DNA from: JBGPYB01 sp041493035 | Lineage (GTDB): Bacteria > Acidobacteriota > Vicinamibacteria > Fen-336 | Direction of reading: 5' to 3' | Assembly (NCBI GenBank): GCA_041493035.1 | Contig: JBGPYB010000046.1 | Location: forward strand, 1 to 29,259 | DNA: 29,259 nt | Shown: positions 1-7,341 of the stretch, piece after piece | Numbering within the stretch: position 1 is the stretch's first letter | Layout: every line of letters starts with the position of its first letter | Notes under the pieces: generated by a model | Databases searched by the model: none | The model's input: the letters and a program-made list of their open reading frames with translations, nothing else | Told to the model about the DNA's origin: nothing | Made by a program: the position numbers and the translations under genes

Positions 1-1455
1 CTTTCCGGACTCGACCTTGGCCAGGTCGAGGACGTCGTTGACGAGCTGCAGCAGATGCCGTCCGCTGCTGAGGATGTCCCCCAGGTACTCCCTGTGCTGA
101 TCCGAGACGGGACCCACCTTCCCGTCGTGCATGAGCTGGGCGAAGCCCAGGATCGCGTTCAGGGGCGTGCGCAGCTCGTGGGACATGTTGGCGAGGAACT
201 CGCTCTTCAGCCGGTTCGCCTCCTGGATCCGGCGGTTCTGCTCCTCCATCTCTTCGCTCCGGCGCTGCAGCTCCTCGCGGCGCTTGCGTTCCGTGATGTC
301 GCGCCAGGTGGACATGCTGTGGAGGATCCGGCCCTCGGCGTCGCGGACGGCCCTCACGTTCAGGCTGACGTCGATCCGGCTGCCGTCCTTGCGCTTGAGC
401 TGCAGATCCCTGTCGCGGACCTCGCCGGTCTCGACGAAGTCCCGAAATGCCCTTCTCGCCTCCTCGAGGCAGTCGGGGTGGTACATCTCGAAGACCGGTC
501 GTCCGACGATCTCTTCCTTGCTGTAGCCCGTGGCCGTCGCCAGGGTCTGGTTGCACTGGAGGATTCGGGCCGTGGCCGCGTCGACCGAGACGAACATGTC
601 CGGGGCGTTCTCATAGAGGTCCTGGTAGCGCGCCTCTGAGGCCCGCAGCTCCTTCTCCATCCGCTTTCGCTCGGTCACGTCGCGGATGGCGACCACGACC
701 AGCAGCTCCGGGCCGGTCCTGATTGGGCTCAGGCTGACCTCGACGGGGAACTCGCTGCCGTCCTTTCGACGGGCGAGCAGGTCGAGGCCGACGCCCATCG
801 CGCGCATGCGCGGCTCGGCGCGGTAGCGCAGGCGGTGGCCCACGTGGGCCTCGCGGAAGCGGTCCGGAAGCAGCATCTCCATCGGCCTGCCGAGGAGCTC
901 CTCGCGGCTGTAGTCGAACATCACCCCGGCTTGAGCGTTGCCCAGGACGATGCTTCCCTCCACGTTGACGACGAGCAGGCCGTCCGGCACCGCCTCGATC
1001 AGGGTCCGGAGCCGCTCCTCGCTCTCACGGAGAGCCGCTTTCGCCAGATCGAGGCGGGCCCTCTGGCGAGCCGCGTCCAGGGCCCGGTGGATGCAGGCAG
1101 CGAGCCCCAAACGGTCGAGCTTCGACTTGACGAGGTAGTCGACCGCCCCAAGCTTCATGGCCTCGACCGCCACCTCCTCGCTGCCCCTCCCGGTCAGGAC
1201 CACGACCGGGGTCGTCACCCCCTTCGCGCCCGCCTGGCTCAGCAGGGCGAGCGCGTCCTCCTCTCCGAGCCGGTAGTCGAGGAAGGCGAGGTCGAATCGC
1301 CCCTCGACGATGCGGGCAAGGCCGCGCTCGAAAGTCGCCTCCTCCTCCACCGAGACCGCCTGGTCCGGAAGCCCCTCTTGGAGCAGGCTGCGAACGAGGA
1401 AACGGTCCTCCTCGTCGTCGTCGATCAGCAGGATCCGGAGGCTCTCACCGGGCAT
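1..1455 (-). CDS. hybrid sensor histidine kinase (receiver-PAS-PAS-HisKA), 3' end outside window
   Basis: This is a cytoplasmic hybrid kinase, read from ATG at 1455; 485 residues lie in the window and the ATP-binding domain is cut off. Residues 1-125 form a CheY-like receiver with acidic cluster IDDDEED, phospho-acceptor D60 (AFLDYRL), T88 and K110. A PAS domain follows (about 145-265, ending RDVTERK) and then a second PAS (about 270-395, ending WRDITERK). A short coiled linker leads to the HisKA dimerisation domain with H-box SHELRTPLNAI, phosphorylated H426. No membrane segment is seen, so the input is probably a phosphoryl group on the receiver plus PAS ligands. It starts 4 bp after the stop of the single-domain receiver gene, so the two are almost surely cotranscribed. 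Identity as a hybrid kinase is secure; the signal is unknown. Confidence 0.93.
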   Translation of the reverse strand, partial: MPGESLRILLIDDDEEDRFLVRSLLQEGLPDQAVSVEEEATFERGLARIVEGRFDLAFLDYRLGEEDALALLSQAGAKGVTTPVVVLTGRGSEEVAVEAMKLGAVDYLVKSKLDRLGLAACIHRALDAARQRARLDLAKAALRESEERLRTLIEAVPDGLLVVNVEGSIVLGNAQAGVMFDYSREELLGRPMEMLLPDRFREAHVGHRLRYRAEPRMRAMGVGLDLLARRKDGSEFPVEVSLSPIRTGPELLVVVAIRDVTERKRMEKELRASEARYQDLYENAPDMFVSVDAATARILQCNQTLATATGYSKEEIVGRPVFEMYHPDCLEEARRAFRDFVETGEVRDRDLQLKRKDGSRIDVSLNVRAVRDAEGRILHSMSTWRDITERKRREELQRRSEEMEEQNRRIQEANRLKSEFLANMSHELRTPLNAILGFAQLMHDGKVGPVSDQHREYLGDILSSGRHLLQLVNDVLDLAKVESGK

Positions 1456-1459
1456 CGCG

Positions 1460-1912
1460 CTAGCCTTTCGTCGGCAGCTCTACGATCTCGAACCAGTACT
1501 GGCTGAAGACCATGAGTGCTCGGACGAGAGCCTCGAAGCCCACCGGCTTGCGGATATAGGAGGAGATCCCGATTTCATAGGAGCGGACGACGTCCTCCTC
1601 TGACTTCGAGGTCGTGAGCACCACGATCGGATAGTGCCGCAGGGCCGGGTCGGCCTTGATCTCGTGCAAGGCCTCGCGGCCGTCCTTCCGCGGCATGTTG
1701 AGGTCGAGCAGGATCACCCCCACCTCCGGGCTCGTGGCAGGGTCCTGGAACTTGCCCTTGCGCCGGAGGTAGTCCATCAGCTCCTCTCCGTCGTTTACGC
1801 GCTGGAGCCTGTTGAGCACGCGGCACTCCTCGAACGCCTGCTTGGTCAACAGGAAATCGTCGTCGTCGTCTTCGGCCAGCATGATCACGACCGGCTTGCC
1901 TTGGCTCCGCAT
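1460..1912 (-). CDS. single-domain response regulator, Rcp1-like
   Basis: This 150-residue protein is a stand-alone receiver that accepts a phosphoryl group from a partner kinase. The acidic pocket is AEDDDDDF, the phospho-acceptor is D70 in ILLDLNMPRKDG, the switch threonine is T100 or T101 in VVLTTSKSE and the conserved lysine is K122 in YIRKPV. The NMPRKDG loop is typical of Rcp1-type regulators that pair with phytochrome-like kinases. No output domain is present. ATG at 1912 has a strong ribosome site, GGAGG six bases upstream. It lies 16 bp after the PAS kinase gene and 4 bp before the hybrid kinase gene. I infer a phosphorelay in which it shuttles phosphate between the two kinases, but the order of transfer cannot be read from sequence. 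Confidence 0.93.
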   Translation of the reverse strand: MRSQGKPVVIMLAEDDDDDFLLTKQAFEECRVLNRLQRVNDGEELMDYLRRKGKFQDPATSPEVGVILLDLNMPRKDGREALHEIKADPALRHYPIVVLTTSKSEEDVVRSYEIGISSYIRKPVGFEALVRALMVFSQYWFEIVELPTKG

Positions 1913-1928
1913 GCTTCTCCTCCGATTG

Positions 1929-3050
1929 CTAATGCGACGGCGGCCGCTCCGGCAGCGTCACGACGAAGCGGCTTCCCTCTCCCGGCCGGCTGCTCGCGGT
2001 CAGCGTGCCGCCGTGCCGCGCCACGATCTTGTGGCAGATGGCGAGGCCCATCCCCGTGCCCTCGAATTCCGAGCGCCCGTGGAGGCGCTGGAAGGGCCGG
2101 AACACGCGGTCCAGGTACTTCTCGTCGAAGCCGATGCCGTTGTCGGCGACGACGATCTCGAAGCGCCCGTCGCCGAGGGAACGGCCCTCGACGCTCACGG
2201 CGGGTGGCGCGCCCTCCTTGTGGAACTTGAGCGCGTTTCCGATCAGGTTCTGGAACAGCCGCCGCATCTGGAGCCTGGACGCGACCAGCGTAGGCAGGGA
2301 ACCCACGGCCACGCGGCCTCCCGTTCTCGTGACCGTCTCCTCGAGGTCCTCGAGGGCTTCGCTCACCACCGAGGCGAGAGGGACGCGCTGGAAGGGCTCC
2401 GGCTTCGTGCCGACCCTCGACAGATCCAGCAGGTCCTCGATCAGCGTGGACATGCGCGCGGCGGCGCGCCGCATGCGGTCGAGGTAGTCGCGTCCTTCCT
2501 CGCCGAGCGCCTCGCGGCTGCGCGCCTGAAGCCGATCGCCGAAGGCTACGATCTTGCGCAGCGGCTCCTGGAGGTCGTGGGACGCGATGCTCGTGAACTC
2601 CTCCAGCTCGCGGTTGCTGCGGGCCAGGCTCTCGGCGGTGCGCGCGAGGACCTTCTCGGCCTCTTTGCGCTCGGTCACGTCGCGGATGCTGCTCGCCACC
2701 CACTGGCCCCCTTCCGTCTCGATGGGGCTGAGGCTGATCTCGACCGGGAACTCGGTGCCGTCGCGCCGGCGCCCGTAGAGGTCCAGGCCCGACCCCATCG
2801 CACGCGGGCGAGGCGCGGCCGCGTAGCCTTTCCGATGTTCGGCGTGACCGCTCCGAAAGCGCTCGGGGAGCAGCAACTCGATGGGCTGGCCGACGAGCGC
2901 CGCCCGCTCATAGCCGAACAGCTTCTCCGTCTGGGCGTTGACCAGTTGAATCACGCCCGAGCGGTCAACGAGGGCCAGAGCGTCCGGCGCGGACTCCACG
3001 AGTGAGTGGAACAGCGCGTCGGCCGCCCCGGGCTTCATCTCCATCGCCAC
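1929..3050 (-). CDS. PAS-domain sensor histidine kinase
   Basis: The protein has 373 residues and no membrane segment. A PAS domain occupies about 10-128, with RDGTEFPVEISLSPI near 97-110 and RDVTERK at 123-129. The HisKA domain has the phytochrome-like H-box SIASHDLQEPLRKI with H158. The HATPase domain shows the N-box FQNLIGNALKFHKEG (N272), G1 box DNGIGF (303-308) and G2 box GTGMGL (331-336), so the kinase is complete. The longest frame starts with GTG at 3050; ATG codons at 3044 and 3038 are equally possible, and none has a clear Shine-Dalgarno sequence. It is the first gene of a three-gene unit with the receiver and the hybrid kinase. Its PAS domain closely resembles the first PAS of the hybrid kinase, which suggests a domain duplication within the operon. 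Confidence 0.93.
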   Translation of the reverse strand: MAMEMKPGAADALFHSLVESAPDALALVDRSGVIQLVNAQTEKLFGYERAALVGQPIELLLPERFRSGHAEHRKGYAAAPRPRAMGSGLDLYGRRRDGTEFPVEISLSPIETEGGQWVASSIRDVTERKEAEKVLARTAESLARSNRELEEFTSIASHDLQEPLRKIVAFGDRLQARSREALGEEGRDYLDRMRRAAARMSTLIEDLLDLSRVGTKPEPFQRVPLASVVSEALEDLEETVTRTGGRVAVGSLPTLVASRLQMRRLFQNLIGNALKFHKEGAPPAVSVEGRSLGDGRFEIVVADNGIGFDEKYLDRVFRPFQRLHGRSEFEGTGMGLAICHKIVARHGGTLTASSRPGEGSRFVVTLPERPPSH

Positions 3051-3262
3051 TGGAAATACCCCAAGGAGAACAAAACCGGCGTCGCCGCGCAGGCGCGGCG
3101 CGGGAGGGCGCGACCAGAAGTCCTTAGCGGCGGGCCGGGCTTGTAAACAGAGTCTAGGCCCTCGGCATGCTGCCGTATATCCGGGAAACGCTTACATCGG
3201 TTATCAGGCTTTGCCTGACACGCAAAATCAACGGGTTTCTATCCGAGTGCCCCTGGAGCGCC
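3051..3262. other. intergenic gap between two signalling units
   Basis: This 212-bp gap lies between two minus-strand units. It must hold the promoter of the PAS kinase, but I find no convincing -35/-10 pair. It is less GC-rich around 3160-3245 than its neighbours. It contains the short hairpin TCAGGC-TTT-GCCTGA at 3204-3218, which has no T-run after it on either strand, so a terminator role for the upstream regulator gene is only possible. Confidence 0.4.
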
Positions 3263-3925
3263 TCAACGTTGACTTTCAGGCCTCAGCAACCCGTTCTCCA
3301 GCGCGTAGGTCACGATGTCGGCGCGGGTGCGGAGCCCGAGCTTGGTCCCGAGCCGCAACCGGTAGGTCTCGACAGTCTTGACACCGATGCCGATGTGCTG
3401 GGCGACCTCTCGGTTCGTCTGACCCAGTGCGAGCAATTGGAGCACTTGGTGCTCCCGGGCGCTCAAGGCAGAGGTCTTCCCGTGGATGGCCCGCCGCCTC
3501 GCGTCTGCCAGAAGGCGCGGCACCTTACCCTGGAGCGTGACGTCGAGAAACGTGCGCCCGGAGGCCACGGCGCGCACCGCCGAGGTCAGCTCGCTGTCAG
3601 CGGCCTTCTTGACCACATAGCCCAAAGCACCTGCGGCGAGAGCCGCCTGCATGTATGCGGGATCGTCGTGCATGGTGAGGACGAGCACCCGGGCGCCGTT
3701 GCGGTCGCTCAGGAAGCTCTCGACGGCCTCAGCACCCTTCGAGCCCGGCAGGGACAGGTCGAGCAGCACGACGTCGGGCCTGACGCGCCGCGTCACGGCG
3801 ACCGCACTCGCCAAGTCCCCAGCCTCCCCGACGACCTCGATGTCGGATTGGCTGTTCAGGAGCATGGCGAGCCCCGTGCGGAGAAGAGCATGGTCGTCGA
3901 CGACCACGACCCGGATCTTCTTCAC
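3263..3925 (-). CDS. NarL/FixJ-family response regulator (receiver + LuxR HTH)
   Basis: This is a 220-residue transcription factor. The receiver (1-118) has VVVVDDH at 6-12, phospho-acceptor D56 in VLLDLSLPG, T84 and K106 in YVVKKA. The C-terminal LuxR-type helix-turn-helix spans about 153-214 and reads LSAREHQVLQLLALGQTNRE followed by a typical KTVETYRLRLGTKLGLRTR recognition region. The frame stays open well upstream, but family length and the receiver start point to GTG at 3925, one base after the stop of the kinase gene. The kinase is therefore its cognate partner, like NarX-NarL or DevS-DevR. Target genes cannot be read from the window. Confidence 0.94.
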   Translation of the reverse strand: MKKIRVVVVDDHALLRTGLAMLLNSQSDIEVVGEAGDLASAVAVTRRVRPDVVLLDLSLPGSKGAEAVESFLSDRNGARVLVLTMHDDPAYMQAALAAGALGYVVKKAADSELTSAVRAVASGRTFLDVTLQGKVPRLLADARRRAIHGKTSALSAREHQVLQLLALGQTNREVAQHIGIGVKTVETYRLRLGTKLGLRTRADIVTYALENGLLRPESQR

Positions 3926-3926
3926 G

Positions 3927-6020
3927 CTAGTCCTGGGCGAGCGGGCAGCGCACGACCAGCGCCGTCCCCTCGCCAGGTGCGGACCGCAGTGAAAAAGATC
4001 CGCCGAGGAATGCCACGCGCTCGCGGATACCCACCAGTCCCAGCCGGTCACTGGCTGGCGCCGCGCGCAGCGCCCCCTGTGAGTCGAAGCCGGCGCCGTC
4101 GTCCTCGATGCGCAGCTCCACCCATGCCGTGTCGCGGTTGAGGGCGATGCGCACGCGCCGCGCCCTTGCATGCCGCACCATGTTCGTCAGGGCCTCCTGG
4201 GCGATCCGGTAGAGCGTCGTCTCCGTTCGGGCCGGAAGCCGGGGCAACTCCTCCGCGTCGAAGGCCACGTCCAGCCCACGCAGGCCCGGGTGATCGGCGC
4301 AGTAGCGGCGCAGGGCCGGGACCAACCCCAGGTCGTCCAGCACGGCCGGATGAAGCCCGCGGGCGAGCCTGCCGACGTCCTCGATGGTTTGCGACACGAT
4401 GGGCCGCAGCGTCTCTGCCCGCTCGCGCGCCGCCTTCAGTGTGGCTGCCTCTTGAATCGCTCGCAGGCCGACGAGCAGCGACGTCAGCGCCTGTCCGGTC
4501 TCGTCGTGCAGCTCCCGCGCAATCCGGCGACGCTCCTCGTCCTGAGCGGAGATGACTTGCTCGAAGAGCTGCCGGCGCACGTCCCAGTCACGCGCGCGGA
4601 CCATGGCCGCGCCCAGGACGTTCGCGACGGAGCGTAGAAAATCGATCTCGTCCGGGACGAAGACCCGGCGCAGACGCGTGTATGCCAGGAGGACTCCGAG
4701 CGGCCCCTCGGGTCCGTGGATCGCTGCACAAACGCCGCTGACGGCCCGGTGTTCGACGAGCAGGGGGTGGGGAGCGAAGCGTCCTTCATCCCCGAGATCC
4801 TCCACGACCACCGGTGCGCCCGAATCGAGCACGTGCTGTACCTGGCTGCCCGCGCGGGGCATCAGCATCGCGCGGCCGACCAGCCCCTCGGCCCAACCCA
4901 CGCCGGCCTGGAGCAGGAGCACTCCACTCTCGGGACGCAGGTCGCACACGCCACACAGCTCGACTCCCAGGGTCACCGCGATGGTGCGGACGGCCGTATC
5001 GAGGAAAGGGGGCAGGTGTGTCTGGGCCAGAGCCTGCTGGCCGAGGCTCGCAACCACAGCCTGATACCGCGCGCGCGCCTCGAGGGCACGTTCGGCGAGG
5101 TTGCGTTCGGTGACGTCGCGCGCCACCGCGACGTTCAGGCCGGGGAGAATGTTGGCCACTGCCCTATACTCGACCTGGCGTATGGAGCCGTCCTTGTGAC
5201 GCGCGACGTAGTCGCCGTTCAGGGAGCCTTCGGTGAGAAGCCTTCGCCATAGTTGCTCGGCCTCCTGACGCTTCTCCGCCGGTACGAGGCTCCAGGCATT
5301 CAGGGTCGATCGCTCGGCCGGTGTGTAGCCCAGGTGCAGCAGCGCGGCGGGGTTGGCGTCTACCAGCCGAGCCTGGTTGTCGAACAGCAGGATCGCATCG
5401 AGGGTGTTGTCGAAGATGGCCTGGAGCCGCGCCTCGCTGGCCCGGAGCGCCTCTGCGGCCAAGAAACGCTGGGTGACGTCCCGCGCCGCGCCCACCATGC
5501 CGACCACGTTCCCGTCGGCGTCGAGCAGAGGCGCCACGCGATCCTCGATCCGGCGATCTTCGCCGGTCGCACGGTTGCGGAGACGGTACTCGCGGATAGC
5601 CGGACGCCGGGTCTCCACGACAGCCTGGGTCGTCGCCCGCAAAGCCGGCAGATCATCGGGATGGAGCAGGCTGACCCACAGCCCGGAATCCTCCACGAAC
5701 TCCCTGGGTTCGCAGCCGGTGATGGCCTGGGCCTGACCGCTCACGAATTGGACTGTTCCGCGGAAGGGGTCGCCTGCGGGGAAGCGCACCACGTAGAGCA
5801 CCTCGTCGAGGTGATCGAGGATCGCGCTCAAGCCGTCGTGGGCGGCCGCGTCGGCGCTGCGGTGTGGCTTTGGTCGGGGCGACCGCGCCGCTGGCTGCCT
5901 GGACCTGCGTGTCTTGCCCACGGGCTCTCTGGATTGTCTTGAGCCTAGCACAGGCCGTGACGCCACCGGCTTCCCTTGGGACACCCACATCGCCGGCATC
6001 AGCGGGGGAAGGGGTGTCAT
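3927..6020 (-). CDS. PAS-PAS-GAF sensor kinase, NarX/DegS-type (HisKA_3)
   Basis: The protein has 697 residues from the preferred ATG at 6020, which has AAGGA four bases upstream; a longer GTG start at 6038 has no ribosome site. A basic, proline-rich N-terminus (1-60) is followed by PAS (about 65-190, ending ARDVTQR), PAS (195-310, ending ARDVTERN) and a GAF domain (about 335-475). The HisKA_3 dimerisation domain carries ARELHDETGQALTSLL with H505. The HATPase_c shows EALTNMVRHA, DDGAGF (640-645) and GLVGIRER. There are no membrane helices, so it senses a cytoplasmic signal or ligand through PAS/GAF. It is immediately followed by its NarL-type regulator gene with a one-base gap, a clear two-gene operon. 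The ligand is unknown. Confidence 0.94.
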   Translation of the reverse strand: MTPLPPLMPAMWVSQGKPVASRPVLGSRQSREPVGKTRRSRQPAARSPRPKPHRSADAAAHDGLSAILDHLDEVLYVVRFPAGDPFRGTVQFVSGQAQAITGCEPREFVEDSGLWVSLLHPDDLPALRATTQAVVETRRPAIREYRLRNRATGEDRRIEDRVAPLLDADGNVVGMVGAARDVTQRFLAAEALRASEARLQAIFDNTLDAILLFDNQARLVDANPAALLHLGYTPAERSTLNAWSLVPAEKRQEAEQLWRRLLTEGSLNGDYVARHKDGSIRQVEYRAVANILPGLNVAVARDVTERNLAERALEARARYQAVVASLGQQALAQTHLPPFLDTAVRTIAVTLGVELCGVCDLRPESGVLLLQAGVGWAEGLVGRAMLMPRAGSQVQHVLDSGAPVVVEDLGDEGRFAPHPLLVEHRAVSGVCAAIHGPEGPLGVLLAYTRLRRVFVPDEIDFLRSVANVLGAAMVRARDWDVRRQLFEQVISAQDEERRRIARELHDETGQALTSLLVGLRAIQEAATLKAARERAETLRPIVSQTIEDVGRLARGLHPAVLDDLGLVPALRRYCADHPGLRGLDVAFDAEELPRLPARTETTLYRIAQEALTNMVRHARARRVRIALNRDTAWVELRIEDDGAGFDSQGALRAAPASDRLGLVGIRERVAFLGGSFSLRSAPGEGTALVVRCPLAQD

Positions 6021-6306
6021 TGTTTCCTTGGCTGGCACTATATACTTGGCTTGGCGGAGCTATGCGAGTGTCCTGTGCTTGGGTCGCCGCCGGCCATGAC
6101 GGCCAGGACCGTTCGGGAAACCTTCCCTCTGAAGCGGGTCCTGTTCCCGTGAATGTAAGTCACCGGGGGCAAGCGGGCATGGACGATTTCCTATGTGGCG
6201 CAGCTCATTGCGACGGGCTTGCCCTCAGGCACGGCGCTTGCTTTCTAGACGGGATGTGGGCAGTTCGGTGGTGGAGAACGCCTTCACTCTCCCTGTAGAG
6301 GGGCTG
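6021..6306. promoter_or_regulatory. divergent control region between two kinase genes
   Basis: This 286-bp region separates the minus-strand NarX-type kinase (start 6020) from the plus-strand PAS kinase (start 6307). Near 6037-6046 is a short AT-rich block (actatatact) that gives TATAGT on the minus strand, a candidate -10 for the leftward gene without a good -35. Around 6112-6149 lie the half-sites TTCGGGAA and TTCCCG. These resemble the dyad found upstream of the other sigma-54-type promoters further right. The rightward sigma-54-type promoter is listed separately. Confidence 0.5.
6227..6242 (+). promoter_or_regulatory. sigma-54 (-24/-12) promoter for the PAS kinase/NtrC-type operon
   Basis: The sequence AGGCACGGCGCTTGCT matches the sigma-54 consensus TGGCACG-N4-TTGCW at all defined positions but the first. 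The invariant GG (6228-6229) and GC (6240-6241) are separated by exactly 10 bases. The predicted start of transcription is near 6253, giving a leader of about 54 nt before the ATG at 6307. This supports 6307 over an upstream in-frame ATG at 6193. A sigma-54 activator is encoded in the same operon, so autoregulation is likely. Confidence 0.72.
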
Positions 6307-7293
6307 ATGCTCAGAATTACACTCCAGGGTCACTCGCGCGACTCCGAAGCCTGGCGCCGTCTCCTAGCGCCACGAGGGACGCGGGCTCTGCTTGCGGACG
6401 ACCTCGAAGCGGACCGCGCGGCGGAGCCCACGATGGCGATCATATTCGCAGAGAAGACCGAGGTGGAGGGTGTAGCGGCTGCCGCGACCGGCGAGGGCGC
6501 TCCGCCAATGGTCCTGATTGTGGGGGAGAAGGACCAGGAGCACCCCCTCACCCAGTCGATCCGGGATCTAGTCGAAGCGAAGGAAGTCTTGCAGACGACA
6601 TTCGACGCCCTGCTCGATCCCGTGATGGTGGTGGACCTGGCGGGGCGGGTCACCCGTGCGAACCTTGCGCTCGCGACAGCGCTCGGCCGACCGATGACCG
6701 AGATACGGTGCGCCCCCTACTCCGAGCTGCTCGGGGAGGCGGAGGGCCCCCGCGGGGACCCGATCGCGCGGAGCCTGGCAACCGGAGCGGCGGAGAGGAA
6801 CGAGATGCGATTCTCGAGGCTCCCCCGAGTTCATCAGATCACGACGTCTCCCTTGCTCGATGATGAGGGCCGACTCCGCGGGTTGGTCGTGCTACTCCGA
6901 GACGTGACGGCGGAGAGGGAAGAGCGCGAGCAAACGGTCCAGGCATCTCGGCTGGCCGCCGTGGCGGCCCTGGCCGCCGGGGTCGCCCACGAGATCAACA
7001 CTCCCCTGGCCTCGATGAGCCTCAGGGCCGAGAGTCTCCTGAGGAGCTCGAAGGACCCGGTTCTGATGGCTCATGAGTCTTTCCGGAACTTCCCCCGGTA
7101 CTTGCAGGGTATTGACGACGAGATCCAGCGTTGCAGGAGGATCGTCGAAGCGCTGGTCCACTTCAGTCGCCGAGGGCGAAGCGCCGAGGTCGACAAGGAT
7201 CTTAGTGTGATCGCCCGCGCGGTGGCCGCCTTTGTCGAGGAGTCGTCCGCCCTCCCTTCGGTCCGTTCTTCACCACGCGAGGACCTCCCATGA
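6307..7293 (+). CDS. PAS sensor histidine kinase lacking its ATPase domain
   Basis: The product has 328 residues from ATG 6307, chosen because GAGG lies five bases upstream and the sigma-54-type promoter sits just before it. Residues 1-85 are a poorly conserved region that looks like a degenerate receiver-type domain. A PAS domain covers about 92-205, ending LLRDVTAERE. The HisKA domain has LAAGVAHEINTPLASM with phospho-acceptor H228, of the NtrB/ZraS type. The frame ends only about 100 residues after that histidine, with no N-, G1- or G2-box. In the other plus-strand frame at 7257-7289 the translation FGPFFTTRGPP resembles the F-box that normally precedes the G2 box. This suggests an internal deletion with frameshift. 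It probably cannot phosphorylate itself. Spacing to the regulator gene is 48 bp. Confidence 0.82.
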   Translation: MLRITLQGHSRDSEAWRRLLAPRGTRALLADDLEADRAAEPTMAIIFAEKTEVEGVAAAATGEGAPPMVLIVGEKDQEHPLTQSIRDLVEAKEVLQTTFDALLDPVMVVDLAGRVTRANLALATALGRPMTEIRCAPYSELLGEAEGPRGDPIARSLATGAAERNEMRFSRLPRVHQITTSPLLDDEGRLRGLVVLLRDVTAEREEREQTVQASRLAAVAALAAGVAHEINTPLASMSLRAESLLRSSKDPVLMAHESFRNFPRYLQGIDDEIQRCRRIVEALVHFSRRGRSAEVDKDLSVIARAVAAFVEESSALPSVRSSPREDLP

Positions 7294-7341
7294 CCCTCGA
7301 TCTCGGAGCCGCCGCGAGACCCGGCCTCACGGAGGCCGCAG

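Noticed and set aside
3204..3218. TCAGGC-TTT-GCCTGA hairpin as a terminator
   Set aside because: The stem is only six base pairs and no T-run follows on either strand.
6033..6049. TGGCACTATATACTTGG as another sigma-54 promoter
   Set aside because: The distance from GG to the next suitable GG/GC is 12 or more bases instead of 10.
6191..6212. TGGCGCAGCTCATTGC as a sigma-54 promoter
   Set aside because: The GG and GC are 11 bases apart, one too many, and a near-perfect site lies 30 bp downstream.
6193..6306. In-frame ATG at 6193 as the start of the PAS kinase
   Set aside because: The sigma-54 type promoter at 6227-6242 lies inside this stretch, and the ATG at 6307 has a proper ribosome site.
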